NCBI GenBank assembly: GCA_030765045.1
Contig: CM060962.1
Coordinates: 144,549,025-144,613,024, forward strand
Reading direction: 5' to 3'
Length of the DNA stretch: 64,000 bases
DNA from: Tenodera sinensis
Taxonomy: Eukaryota > Arthropoda > Insecta > Mantodea > Mantidae
This document shows, piece by piece, positions 12,163 through 24,292 of this stretch (positions are counted from its first letter, which is position 1; every line of letters begins with the position of its first letter). The notes beneath the pieces were generated by a model. That model was not told the origin of the DNA. It worked only from the letters and a program-made list of their open reading frames with translations, and did no database searches. The position numbers were made by a program, and so were the translations under genes.

Positions 12163-15100
12163 ATAACTGGGTTGATGGGAAGAGTGGGCGAGATAACTGG
12201 GTTGATGGGAAGAGTGGGCGAGATAACTGGGTGGATGGGAAGAGTGGGCGAGATAACTGGGTTGATGGGAAGAGTGGGCGAGATAACTGGGTTGATGGGA
12301 AGAGTGGGCGAGATAACTGGGTGGATGGGAAGAGTGGGCGAGATAACTGGGTGGATGGGAAGAGTGGGCGAGATAACTGGGTTGATGGGAAGAGTGGGCG
12401 AGATAATTGGGTTGATGGGAAGAGTGGGCGAGATAACTGGGTGGATGGGAAGAGTGGGCGAGATAATTGGGTTGATGGGAAGAGTGGGCGAGATAACTGG
12501 GTGGATGGGAAGAGTGGGCGAGATAACTGGGTTGATGGGAAGAGTGGGCGAGATAACTGGGTGGATGGGAAGAGTGGGCGAGATAACTGGGTTGATGGGA
12601 AGAGTGGGCGAGATAACTGGGTGGATGGGAAGAGTGGGCGAGATAACTGGGTGGATGGGAAGAGTGGGCGAGATAACTGGGTGGATGGGAAGAGTGGGCG
12701 AGATAACTGGGTGGATGGGAAGAGTGGGCGAGATAACTGGGTGGATGGGAAGAGTGGGCGAGATAACTGGGTGGATGGGAAGAGTGGGCGAGATAACTGG
12801 GTGGATGGGAAGAGTGGGCGAGATAACTGGGTGGATGGGAAGAGTGGGCGAGATAACTGGGTGGATGGGAAGAGTGGGCGAGATAACTGGGTGGATGGGA
12901 AGAGTGGGCGAGATAACTGGGTGGATGGGAAGAGTGGGCGAGATAACTGGGTTGATGGGAAGAGTGGGCGAGATAACTGGGTGGATGGGAAGAGTGGGCG
13001 AGATAACTGGGTGGATGGGAAGAGTGGGTGAGATAACTGGGTGGATGGGAAGAGTGGGCGAGATAACTGGGTTGATGGGAAGAGTGGGCGAGATAACTGG
13101 GTGAATGGGAAGAGTGGGCGAGATAACTGGGTGAATGGGAAGAGTGGGTGAGATAACTGGGTGAATGGGAAGAGTGGGCGAGATAACTGGGTGGATGGGA
13201 AGAGTAGGCGAGATAATTGGGTGGATGGGAAGAGTGGGCGAGATAACTGGGTGGATGTTGTTGTTGTAGTGTTTAACGCCCGCTTTTACTACTACGGCAC
13301 CGCAGGCGATGACACTGATGATACATGAAGATGGAGCACCGGTGGAATGAGATGGCGGGGGAAACCGGAGTACCCGGAGAAAACCCGCCCTGACGCCGCT
13401 TCGTCCACCACGAATACCACATGCGGGTCCCTGGGATCGAACCCGGGCCGCCTAGGTGGTAGGCGAGCGCGCTAACCGCTCGGCCACGGCGCCGCCAACT
13501 GGGTGGATGGGAAGAGTGGACGAGATAACTGGGTGGATGGGAAGAGTGGACGAGATAACTGGGTGGATGGGAAGAGTGGGCGAGATAACTGGGTGGATGG
13601 GAAGAGTGGGCGAGATAATTGGGTGGATGGGAAGAGTGGGCGAGATAACTGGGCGGATGGGAAGAGTGGACGAGATAACTGGGTGGATGGGAAGAGTGGG
13701 CGAGATAACTGGGTTGATGGGAAGAGTGGGCGAGATAATTGGGTGGATGGGAAGAGTGGGCGAGATAACTGGGTGGATGGGAAGAGTGGACGAGATAATT
13801 GGGTGGATGGGAAGAGTGGGCGAGATAACTGGGTGGATGGGAAGAGTGGGCGAGATAACTGGGTTGATGGGAAGAGTGGGCGAGATAACTGGGTGGATGG
13901 GAAGAGTGGGCGAGATAACTGGGTGAATGGGAAGAGTGGGTGAGATAACTGGGTGAATGGGAAGAGTGGGCGAGATAACTGGGTGGATGGGAAGAGTGGG
14001 CGAGATAACTGGGTGGATGGGAAGAGTGGGCGAGATAACTGGGTTGATGGGAAGAGTGGGCCAGATAACTGGGTGGATGGGAAGAGTGGGCGAGATAACT
14101 GGGTGGATGGGAAGAGTGGGCGAGATAACTGGGTGGATGGGAAGAGTGGGCGAGATAACTGGGTTGATGGGAAGGGTGGGCGAGATAACTGGGTTGATGG
14201 GAAGAGTGGGCGAGATAACTGGGTGGATGGGAAGAGTGGGCGAGATAACTGGGTGAATGGGAAGAGTGGGTGAGATAACTGGGTGAATGGGAAGAGTGGG
14301 CGAGATAACTGGGTGGATGGGAAGAGTGGGCGAGATAACTGGGTGGATGGGAAGAGTAGGCGAGATAATTGGGTGGATGGGAAGAGTGGGCGAGATAACT
14401 GGGTGGATGGGAAGAGTGGACGAGATAACTGGGTGGATGGGAAGAGTGGGCGAGATAATTGGGTGGATGGGAAGAGTGGGCGAGATAACTGGGTGGATGG
14501 GAAGAGTGGACGAGATAATTGGGTGGATGGGAAGAGTGGGCGAGATAACTGGGTGGATGGGAAGAGTGGGCGAGATAATTGGGTGGATGGGAAGAGTGGG
14601 CGAGATAATTGGGTGGATGGGAAGAGTGGACGAGATAACTGGGTGGATGGGAAGAGTAGGCGAGATAACTGGGTGGATGGGAAGAGTGGGCGAGATAACT
14701 GTGTGGATAGGAAGGATAGAATGGAATAACTGGGTTGATGGGAAGAGTGGGCGAGATAACTGGGTTGATGGGAAGAGTGGGCGAGATAACTGGGTGGATG
14801 GGAAGAGTGGGCGAGATAACTGGGTGGATGGGAAGGGTGGGCGAGATAACTGGGTGGATGGGAAGAGTGGGCGAGATAATTGGGTGGATGGGAAGAGTGG
14901 ACGAGATAATTGGGTGGATGGGAAGAGTAGGCGAGATAACTGCGTGGATGGGAAGAGTGGGCGAGATAACTGGGTGGATGGGAAGAGTGGACGAGATAAC
15001 TGGGTGGATGGGAAGAGTGGGCGAGATAACTGGGTGGATGGATAGAATGGAATAACTGGGTTGATGGGAAGAGTGGGCGAGATAACTGGGTGGATGGGAA

Positions 15101-18100
15101 GAGTGGGCGAGATAACAGGGTGGATAGGAAAGATAGAATGGAATAACTGGGTTGATGGGAAGAGTGGGCGAGATAACTGGGTCGATGGGAAGAGTGGGCG
15201 AGATAACTGGGTGGATGGGAAGAGTGGGCGAGATAACTGGGTGGATGGGAAGAGTGGGCGAGATAACTGGGTTGATGGGAAGAGTGGGCGAGATAATTGG
15301 GTGGATGGGAAGAGTGGGCGAGATAACTGGGCGGATGGGAAGAGTGGACGAGATAACTGGGTGGATGGGAAGAGTGGGCGAGATAACTGGGTTGATGGGA
15401 AGAGTGGGCGAGATAATTGGGTGGATGGGAAGAGTGGGCGAGATAACTGGGTGGATGGGAAGAGTGGACGAGATAATTGGGTGGATGGGAAGAGTGGGCG
15501 AGATAACTGGGTGGATGGGAAGAGTGAGCGAGATAACTGGGTTGATGGGAAGAGTGGGCGAGATAACTGGGTGGATGGGAAGAGTGGGCGAGATAACTGG
15601 GTGAATGGGAAGAGTGGGTGAGATAACTGGGTGAATGGGAAGAGTGGGCGAGATAACTGGGTGGATGGGAAGAGTGGGCGAGATAACTGGGTGGATGGGA
15701 AGAGTGGGCGAGATAACTGGGTTGATGGGAAGAGTGGGCGAGATAACTGGGTGGATGGGAAGAGTGGGCGAGATAACTGGGTGGATGGGAAGAGTGGGCG
15801 AGATAACTGGGTGGATGGGAAGAGTGGGCGAGATAACTGGGTTGATGGGAAGAGTGGGCGAGATAACTGGGTTGATGGGAAGGGTGGGCGAGATAACTGG
15901 GTTGATGGGAAGAGTGGGCGAGATAACTGGGTGGATGGGAAGAGTGGGCGAGATAACTGGGTGAATGGGAAGAGTGGGTGAGATAACTGGGTGAATGGGA
16001 AGAGTGGGCGAGATAACTGGGTGGATGGGAAGAGTGGGCGAGATAACTGGGTGGATGGGAAGAGTAGGCGAGATAATTGGGTGGATGGGAAGAGTGGGCG
16101 AGATAACTGGGTGGATGGGAAGAGTGGACGAGATAACTGGGTGGATGGGAAGAGTGGGCGAGATAATTGGGTGGATGGGAAGAGTGGGCGAGATAACTGG
16201 GTGGATGGGAAGAGTGGACGAGATAATTGGGTGGATGGGAAGAGTGGGCGAGATAACTGGGTGGATGGGAAGAGTGGGCGAGATAATTGGGTGGATGGGA
16301 AGAGTGGGCGAGATAATTGGGTGGATGGGAAGAGTGGACGAGAAAACTGGGTGGATGGGAAGAGTAGGCGAGATAACTGGGTGGATGGGAAGAGTGGGCG
16401 AGATAACTGTGTGGATAGGAAGGATAGAATGGAATAACTGGGTTGATGGGAAGAGTGGGCGAGATAACTGGGTTGATGGGAAGAGTGGGCGAGATAACTG
16501 GGTGGATGGGAAGAGTGGGCGAGATAACTGGGTGGATGGGAAGAGTGGGCGAGATAACTGGGTGGATGGGAAGAGTGGGCGAGATAACTGGGTGGATGGG
16601 AAGAGTGGGCGAGATAATTGGGTGGATGGGAAGAGTGGACGAGATAATTGGGTGGATGGGAAGAGTAGGCGAGATAACTGCGTGGATGGGAAGAGTGGGC
16701 GAGATAACTGGGTGGATGGGAAGAGTGGACGAGATAACTGGGTGGATGGGAAGAGTGGGCGAGATAACTGGGTGGATGGATAGAATGGAATAACTGGGTT
16801 GATGGGAAGAGTGGGCGAGATAACTGGGTGGATAGGAAGAGTGGGCGAGATAACAGGGTGGATAGGAAAGATAGAATGGAATAACTGGGTTGATGGGAAG
16901 AGTGGGCGAGATAACTGGGTCGATGGGAAGAGTGGGCGAGATAACTGGGTGGATGGGAAGAGTGGGCGAGATAACTGGGTGGATGGGAAGAGTGGGCGAG
17001 ATAACTGGGTGGATGGGAAGAGTGGGCGAGATAACTGGGTTGATGGGAAGAGTGGGCGAGATAACTGGGTGGATGGGAAGAGTGGGTGAGATAACTGGGT
17101 GGATGGGAAGAGTGGGCGAGATAACTGGGTTGATGGGAAGAGTGGGCGAGATAACTGGGTGGATGGGAAGAGTGGACGAGATAACTGGGTGGATGGGAAG
17201 AGTGGGCGAGATAACTGGGTGGATGGGAAGAGTGGACGAGATAATTGGGTGGATGGGAAGAGTGGGCGAGATAACTGGGTGGATGGGAAGAGTGGGCGAG
17301 ATAACTGGGTGGATGGGAAGAGTGGACGACATAACTGGGTGGATGGGAAGAGTGGGCGAGATAACTGGGTTGATGGGAAGAGTGGACGAGATAACTGGGT
17401 GGATGGGAAGAGTGGACGAGATAACTGGGTGGATGGGAAGAGTGGGCGAGATAACTGGGTGGATGGGAAGAGTGGACGAGATAATTGGGTGGATGGGAAG
17501 AGTGGGCGAGATAACTGGGTGGATGGGAAGAGTGGACGAGATAACTGGGTGGATGGGAAGAGTGGGCGAGATAACTGGGTGAATGGGAAAAGTGGACGAG
17601 ATAACTGGGTGGATGGGAAGAGTGGACGAGATAACTGGGTGGATGGGAAGAGTGGGCGAGATAACTGGGTGGATGGGAAGAGTGGGTGAGATAACTGGGT
17701 GGATGGGAAGAGTGGACGAGATAATTGGGTGGATGGGAAGAGTGGGCGAGATAACTGGGTGGATGGGAAGAGTGAACGAGATAACTGGGTGGATGGGAAG
17801 AGTGGGCGAGATAACTGGGTGGATGGGAAGAGTGGGTGAGATAACTGGGTGGATGGGAAGAGTGGGCGAGATAACTGGGTGGATGGGAAGAGTGGACGAG
17901 ATAACTGGGTGGATGGGAAGAGTGGACGAGATAACTGGGTGGATGGGAAGAGTGGGCGAGATAACTGGGTGGATGGGAAGAGTGGGTGAGATAACTGGGT
18001 GGATGGGAAGAGTGGGTGAGATAACTGGGTGGATGGGAAGAGTGGACGAGATAACTGGGTGGATGGGAAGAGTGGGCGAGTTAACTGGGTGGATGGGAAG

Positions 18101-20070
18101 AGTGGGTGAGATAACTGGGTGGATGGGAAGAGTGGGTGAGATAACTGGGTGGATGGGAAGAGTGGACGAGATAACTGGGTGGATGGGAAGAGTGGACGAG
18201 TTAACTGGGTGGATGGGAAGAGTGGACGAGATAACTGGGTGGATGGGAAGAGTGGACGAGATAACTGGGTGGATGGGAAGAGTGGACGAGATAACTGGGT
18301 GGATGGGAAGAGTGGGGGAGATAACTGGGTGGATGGGAAGAGTGGACGAGATAACTGGGTGGATGGGAAGAGTGGACGAGATAACTGGGTGGATGGGAAG
18401 AGTGGACGAGATAACTGGGTGGATGGGAAGAGTGGGTGAGATAACTGGGTGGATGGGAAGAGTGGGCGAGATAACTGGGTGGATGGGAAGAGTGGACGAG
18501 ATAACTGGGTGGATGGGAAGAGTGGACGAGATAACTGGGTGGATGGGAAGAGTGGGCGAGATAACTGGGTGGATGGGAAGAGTGGGCGAGATAACTGGGT
18601 GGATGGGAAGAGTGGACGAGATAACTGGGTGGATGGGAAGAGTGGACGAGATAACTGGGTGGATGGGAAGAGTGGACGAGATAACTGGGTGGATGGGAAG
18701 AGTGGACGAGATAACTGGGTGGATGGGAAGAGTGGGTGAGATAACTGGGTGGATGGGAAGAGTGGGCGAGATAACTGGGTGGATGGGAAGAGTGGGCGAG
18801 ATAACTGGGTGGATGGGAAGAGTGGGCGAGATAACTGGGTGGGTGGGAAGAGTGGGCGAGATAACTGGGTGGATGGGAAGAGTGGGTGAGATAACTGGGT
18901 GAATGGGAAGAGTGGGCGAGATAACTGGGTGGATGGGAAGAGTGGGCGAGATAACTGGGTGGATGGGAAGAGTGGACGAGATAACTGGGTGGATGGGAAG
19001 AGTGGGTGAGATAACTGGGTGGATGGGAAGAGTGGACGAGATAACTGGGTGGATGGGAAGAGTGGACGAGATAACTGGGTGGATGGGAAGAGTGGACGAG
19101 ATAACTGGGTGGATGGGAAGAGTGGGTGAGATAACTGGGTGGATGGGAAGAGTGGACGAGATAACTGGGTGGATGGGAAGAGTGGACGAGATAACTGGGT
19201 GGATGGGAAGAGTGGACGAAATAACTGGGTGGATGGGAAGAGTGGACGAGATAACTGGGTGGATGGGAAGAGTGGACGAGATAACTGGGTGGATGGGAAG
19301 AGTGGGTGAGATAACTGGGTGGATGGGAAGAGTGGACGAGATAACTGGGTGGATGGGAAGAGTGGGTGAGATAACTGGGTGGATGGGAAGAGTGGGCGAG
19401 ATAACTGGGTGGATGGGAAGAGTGGGCGAGATAACTGGGTGGATGGCAAGAGTGGGTGAGATAACTGGGTGGATGGGAAGAGTGGGTGAGATAACTGGGT
19501 GGATGGGATGAGTGGGCGAGATAACTGGGTGGATGGGAAGAGTGGGGGAGATAACTGGGTGGATGGGAAGAGTGGGCGAGATAACTTGGTGGATGGGAAG
19601 AGTGGGTGAGATAACTGGGTGGATGGGAAGAGTGGACGAGATAACTGGGTGGATGGGAAGAGTGGGTGAGATAACTGGGTGGATGGGAAGAGTGGGCGAG
19701 ATAACTGGGTGGATGGGAAGAGTGGGCGAGATAACTGGGTGGATGGCAAGAGTGGGTGAGATAACTGGGTGGATGGGAAGAGTGGGTGAGATAACTGGGT
19801 GGATGGGATGAGTGGGCGAGATAACTGGGTGGATGGGAAGAGTGGGGGAGATAACTGGGTGGATGGGAAGAGTGGGCGAGATAACTTGGTGGATGGGAAG
19901 AGTGGGCGAGATAACTGGGTGGATGGGAAGAGTGGGTGAGATAACTGGGTGGATGGGAAGAGTGGGCGAGATAATTGGGTGGATGGGAAGAGTGGGCGAG
20001 ATAACTGGGTGGATGGGAAGAGTGGGCGAGATAACTGGGTGGATGGGAAGAGTGGGTGAGATAACTGGGT
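12163..20070. repeat. Giant 30-bp minisatellite, about 255 units
   Basis: Units of exactly 30 bp run head to tail. Each contains GGGTGGATGGGAAGAGTGGG followed by ten bases that end in ATAACT. The array is broken once, by a SINE at 13258-13496. Single-base variants cluster by region: GTTGATGGG dominates the left third, while the change giving AGTGGACGAG dominates from about 17 kb on. The period is a multiple of three, so five of the six frames are open for hundreds to thousands of codons, giving decapeptide repeats. This is a property of the period and does not indicate a gene. The G-rich strand has four GGG runs per 30-base turn with loops of 5, 6 and 10 bases, so quadruplex formation is plausible. 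Confidence 0.97.
13258..13496 (-). mobile_element. tRNA-derived SINE inserted in the minisatellite
   Basis: On the minus strand it starts with a tRNA-like head: an A-box region GTGGCCGAGCGGTTAG and a B-box GGTTCGATCCC, spaced as in a tRNA with a long variable region. The body contains GGGTTTTCTCCGGGTACTCC, a core seen in many arthropod SINEs, and it ends in CAA repeats. The flanks are a 13-bp duplication, AACTGGGTGGATG, at 13245-13257 and 13497-13509. The target is repetitive, but the array phase jumps exactly as a 13-bp duplication requires. RNA polymerase III boxes make it a potential transcription unit. Confidence 0.92.
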
Positions 20071-20480
20071 GAATGAGAAGCATGGCGTAGAAAAACTGGG
20101 TGGATGGGAATAGTGGGCGATGTAAATAGGTGGATGGGAAGAGTGGACGATATAACTGGGTGAATGGGAAGCATGGCGTAGAAAAACTGGGTGCATTGGA
20201 ATAGTGGGCGAGATAAGAGGGTGAATGGGAAGGGCTGGGTACCTATAACTGGATGATCGGGAAGGGTGGAGCTAGATAACTGGGTGGATATGAAGGAAGG
20301 GGTGACAAAGCTAGGTGAATGGGAAGGTTAAGGTGGAATACATGCTGAATGGAATGCTAAACTGGGATAAATGCATGAATGGTAAATGTGGAGTAGGATA
20401 AATGTGTGAATGGTAAGGGTGGAGTAGGATAACTGGGTGGTAGGGAAGGGGAGGGGTGAGGTGGGGTGGACTGGAACGTG
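20071..20480. repeat. Degenerate right edge of the minisatellite
   Basis: Units lose register and gain changes. A diverged block with GAAGCATGGCGTAGAAAAAC occurs twice, about 90 bp (three units) apart, near 20077 and 20168. Further out only ACTGGGTGG and GAATGG words remain. Confidence 0.8.
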
Positions 20481-21702
20481 ATCAACCATATGGATGGAAT
20501 GGTTGAAAATGGAAAACACAGACAAAACAGTGCGCATACAGCGGAGGGGGTGGGCATTGCCTCAGACGCCCTGCGTATTTTTGTCTCCCCGGATACGCTT
20601 TTGCAAAGCCTCTAAGGGTATTATCCTAGTAATCATATCAGTCTGAATCCGAGGTTACATTTCCGTCCACGTTCCTGCCTCGCGGTGCTTAAACGCTGCT
20701 ATTTGCCGAAGCAGAGACGAACGTATCGGAGGCGCTATATTTAGTACACGCGCTTCCTGCTTAGCAACTTTTAAATAAGTTTCCACAACTTGGGAGTTGT
20801 GAATGTGCCCTAGATACTAATATATTCTCGGAAATGAGATTTGGGAAAACGTGTGCAGAGCACTATGGACTTCCCTAACAAGCTTCCGATGCCCAACGAC
20901 TTCTCCCCTCAAGCAAATTGCAATCCTCATTATCCGCGGGAGCTTGTCTTCGGCTTCAGTACATTCCCTCTTATTTATAACCACACACAGTCAACATGAA
21001 CAGGGCAGTAAAACTCCATTTCAAAGCTTTCAGATCAGTAACAATAAGCAATTTCAATGCAGCATTTACGGTATTATGTCAAAAGTGAAAAACTGGACCG
21101 CCCCTGTGTAAAAAGTAATCATACCTATTTATTCATTTTGCAGAACTCCAGCAAGCTAAATCAATTATAAAAAAATAGTTCCTTATGCGTATGTGTACAT
21201 TTATTCATTAACTATGAATTATTAAGGTCTTAAAACTACTTATTCCCTGAGTCCAAGAACTGACTTTATTCCCTTTAATCCGGAGATCGTTCCTTAAGCC
21301 GGGATTGCACTGAATATGGTAATGCTCCCGCCATAGTACTCCTTATAGGTAGATAGGTAGGCAGGCATCTGATCTATTCTTCTAGTAGCTCAAGTGGTGT
21401 ACGTCATGGGAGATGAACACGCAGTAAATAATGTAATAATTTACTAACAATTGAGGACGTGCTTCTATTTGAGGCACTTTAGTGCAGTATTTATGCGTGA
21501 TCGTCAATTAGTTTCTAATGTGAACATAGATGTATAATAAAACTGCTAACTTGAATGTATTTGTTGTTTTCATGTCGCATTTATACGCCGCCTTAATAGC
21601 TTAAGTTATATCGGCGACGTTTCATCTTTGGAACGACAGCTCAACAGCAATGATGTTCAATCCCTTACAGTGATACTAATCTTTGAGTTTATATTACTTT
21701 TG
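20481..21702. other. No gene recognised
   Basis: Unique-looking sequence with short open frames only. Nothing assigned. Confidence 0.45.
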
Positions 21703-21710
21703 GTTATTAC

Positions 21711-23701
21711 TAGGGACAGAAATTATATGATCTTATAATCCCTTTAATATGCATGCATTTATGCAGTAAAACTACCAAAATATTCACATAAATATGCCCA
21801 TATAAAATATTCAAACATCATTAAGACAAAAAGATCACGATTTAGGTCAATTTTTAAGAAATCTGAAAATGAAAACATTGAAAAAACCAAACGAATGATT
21901 TATCTTGGCAAAATTTATCATTTATATTAAAGGGTCAGAATATATTTTCTTTATATAAGAAGAAATAATAACAGTACGAGTACTCACATTTAGTTCTTCT
22001 CTGCCTCAGGTTCTTTTTTGTTGCAGTTTAAGATCACCGAATGTTTTACATTTTCCATTGTTAGCCTCCTCCTGATGCTCCATATTCTTATACCGGGAAA
22101 AACTCTCCACCTCACAGGATGATATGAGGTGCACACACAAAAGCTGCTATTTGAATACCTCTGAGTGAATTTTCACTAGACTGTAGGGTACGTTTCCCTG
22201 TTAAGAGTTCAATCTCACACATCTGTTCGTATCCTGGGTTTTTTAAACAGTACTACATGCCTTTTCCTTCGGTACATTGCCAATGGTTCCAAGTACTCAA
22301 TTCAATTTAGAGATTGTGGCTTTGAATTCACGTAACGACTGGGACAACTAAGTGTTCTTGGTTTCCAAACAAGAATTGGCAGATGGAAGATGAGAGAAAT
22401 ATGCAGATATATAGGAAAGGTTACTTTCTACTTCTGGGTTCTTTAATATATCTTGGGCAATTTTAATTGATTCAGAACGTTTGGTATCAACTGTATTCAC
22501 TACATTCCTGACTGTTTCCAAACGTTTGGTGTAATAGAGAACTGCAGATAACCAACCATGTTCCCAACGCGTTATAATAGGTTCTGGTGAAAGTGGGACA
22601 TTCGATGATTATCTCCAATCAGTTCTCTAATATTTTTAATTGTGAGATTGTAACACCTCTTCACATATTTTTCGCAAAACGTACATTGGTCTGGTACTTC
22701 ACACTTAGTACACTGCTGAATGAAATTTCTGAGTGCGGGATTGGCGAGTTTCCACAATGGAATGCCTGACGCTAAAATGCTTCACACAAATCAAAGGAGA
22801 ACTGTAAAAAATTACTGTCTGAAAATTCACTGAACAGTTTCTGAACAGAGACAATTTTGATATTATCTGTGGGTTTAATAGTATTCAAATGTTGAAGTAC
22901 TAGAAAACGCTTTTCACAACTAACGGTTTTCTCACACGCTCCACAATATTCTACCATCTGTAGTTATCAAATTTGTTTCAAACTCGCGTTGATATGCATG
23001 TAACCTACCTGTCATTCACTTTTACTTTCGGCATAACTACGAGAACAAAAACTGTATACAAGCTACATTCCTGACCTCGTCTCAACTCACAAATTATGCA
23101 ATAAGGAATTGTGATGTATGACCTCTCTCAAATTTCAGAAGTGAATTTCTAAAACAAACTATAAAGTAACACTTGAATATTCTGAAATCCATTCCTTTAA
23201 TACGATACAGTTTATTACAAATCAGTAGAATTGAACCGTTAAGTTAAAAGTAAATTAACATTATATTATGTTTACACACAGTTCAACATAATTCCGAGAA
23301 CCCCTTAACATCCACCTTCATTTGCACTGCTAGAATGATGAAACAAACCAAATAACGCGGCGTTTCCCGACATGACATAGTTAAATGCGTTGCAGGCTCG
23401 AATGGCAAGTTTCTGTCTGTGTTGCCAAATTTCAAGACCGATTCGTATTTGTATGCGCAGCAAATTCACAAGAAAGAAATAAAAATTTTAAATTTGCTAT
23501 GTAAAACAACCAAACATGCAGCATAATTTGAAAAATACAGAAATATTATGCACATTAACAAAACGTGTAATATATGCCATTATATGCACATTAAGATCTT
23601 TTCTAAATTGTTAGAAATTTAGTAATTCACTCACATGCCAATTGAGCATACTTTCTGGCAACAGAGCAAAAATATGCGTTTTCATATAATTCCTGTCCCC
23701 G
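21711..23701 (-). mobile_element. hAT-family DNA transposon, decayed
   Basis: A perfect 8-bp target duplication, GTTATTAC, lies at 21703-21710 and 23702-23709. The inverted ends read TAGGGACAGAAATTATATGA and, from the right, GGGACAGGAATTATATGA. Length is 1991 bp. Broken coding sequence for a CGGBP1-like hAT transposase lies on the minus strand. The subterminal regions are AT-rich, with repeated ATATGC/TGCATA words. The termini differ from the element at 309-1554, so they are different subfamilies. Confidence 0.92.
22572..22957 (-). pseudogene. hAT transposase N-terminal remnant (CGGBP1-like)
   Basis: Two adjacent minus-strand frames form one gene. The first (22957-22772) has a C-x2-C zinc-finger start (CGACEKTVSCEKRFLVLQHL) and ends DLCEAF. 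The second (22757-22572) starts WKLANPALRNFIQQ and continues through VKRCYNLTIKNIREL. In intact relatives these segments are contiguous, joined by a short IPLWKL-type linker. Here a frameshift and a stop fall between them, near 22757-22772. The zinc finger would bind the transposon ends. The catalytic part is lost or unrecognisable. Confidence 0.7.
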
Positions 23702-23712
23702 GTTATTACATT

Positions 23713-23730
23713 AAACACACACACGCGCGC

Positions 23731-23760
<30 letters not shown>
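23713..23760. repeat. (CA)n/(CG)n microsatellite
   Basis: Alternating CA, CG and GCAC units. On the minus strand this sits directly downstream of the SINE-like head at 23764-23855, so it may be that element's tail. Confidence 0.85.
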
Positions 23761-23761
<1 letters not shown>

Positions 23762-23763
23762 AA

Positions 23764-23855
23764 TTCATGCCTCCAGCCGAGAATCGAATTCGCAACGTCC
23801 AGACCTGAAGGTTAGGATCCTAACCACTATGCCACAGAGGTAGTTCTTGAATATA
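23764..23855 (-). mobile_element. tRNA-like SINE head
   Basis: Read on the minus strand, a tRNA-like A-box (TGGCATAGTGGTTAGGATCC) and a B-box-like GCGAATTCGATTCTCGGC lie about 30 bp apart, followed by a GT-rich tract. It does not fold into a credible full tRNA and lacks a recognisable acceptor stem, so I call it a SINE head or tRNA pseudogene. It lies between the hAT at 21711-23701 and the Tc1 copy that starts at 23875. Confidence 0.6.
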
Positions 23856-24048
23856 CCTTTCTGCTCATACATTACTGCTCAAAAGTTTATGAACACCCTT
23901 GGTTCCCTAAGACAAGAGGTACTATGGCACCACTCAAAGTTAATATTACATATTTAATAAAGGAAGCCATAGAAACATTAATCCATTCTATTATGCTACC
24001 TTCCTTTCCTGAAAGAACCACATTTTGAAGTTAAAGCTTGATGCCCCT

Positions 24049-24110
24049 GGGGTCCTAATGACCAAGTTGTGGACGGGCCCTTAAATCCAACACACTCACT
24101 CACTCACTCA
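24049..24110 (+). mobile_element. Ultrashort retroposon-like insertion, copy 1
   Basis: A 62-bp insertion flanked by a perfect 12-bp duplication, CTTGATGCCCCT, at 24037-24048 and 24111-24122. It has a body of about 44 bp containing GGACGGGCCCTTAAA and ends in ACTC repeats. It interrupts the Tc1 copy, which proves it is a later insertion. Two relatives lie at 31198-31251 and 38335-38457. Confidence 0.85.
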
Positions 24111-24292
24111 CTTGATGCCCCTTATAGGGACACTCCCTCTAAAGTTTTGTTTTGTGCATGGCGTTGTTGTTTGATGCACCAAATGCCATTCATGTAAGCC
24201 AACAAATTCTGTTTAAACAGTCAGAAGCAAGTTAGAGGGTCATCAGTGAGAATAACATTGACATTGTGCTGTGTGTAGTTTCTAAGTTAAAA

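Noticed and set aside
12163..20070. CRISPR array or telomeric repeat
   Set aside because: There are no unique spacers between units, the genome is eukaryotic in character, and the unit is not a short telomeric motif such as TTAGG.
13273..20196. Minus-strand ORF of 2,307 codons and several others above 200 codons in the 12-20 kb array
   Set aside because: They are direct translations of a 30-bp tandem repeat in several frames at once, start outside or inside the SINE, and have no non-repetitive domain.
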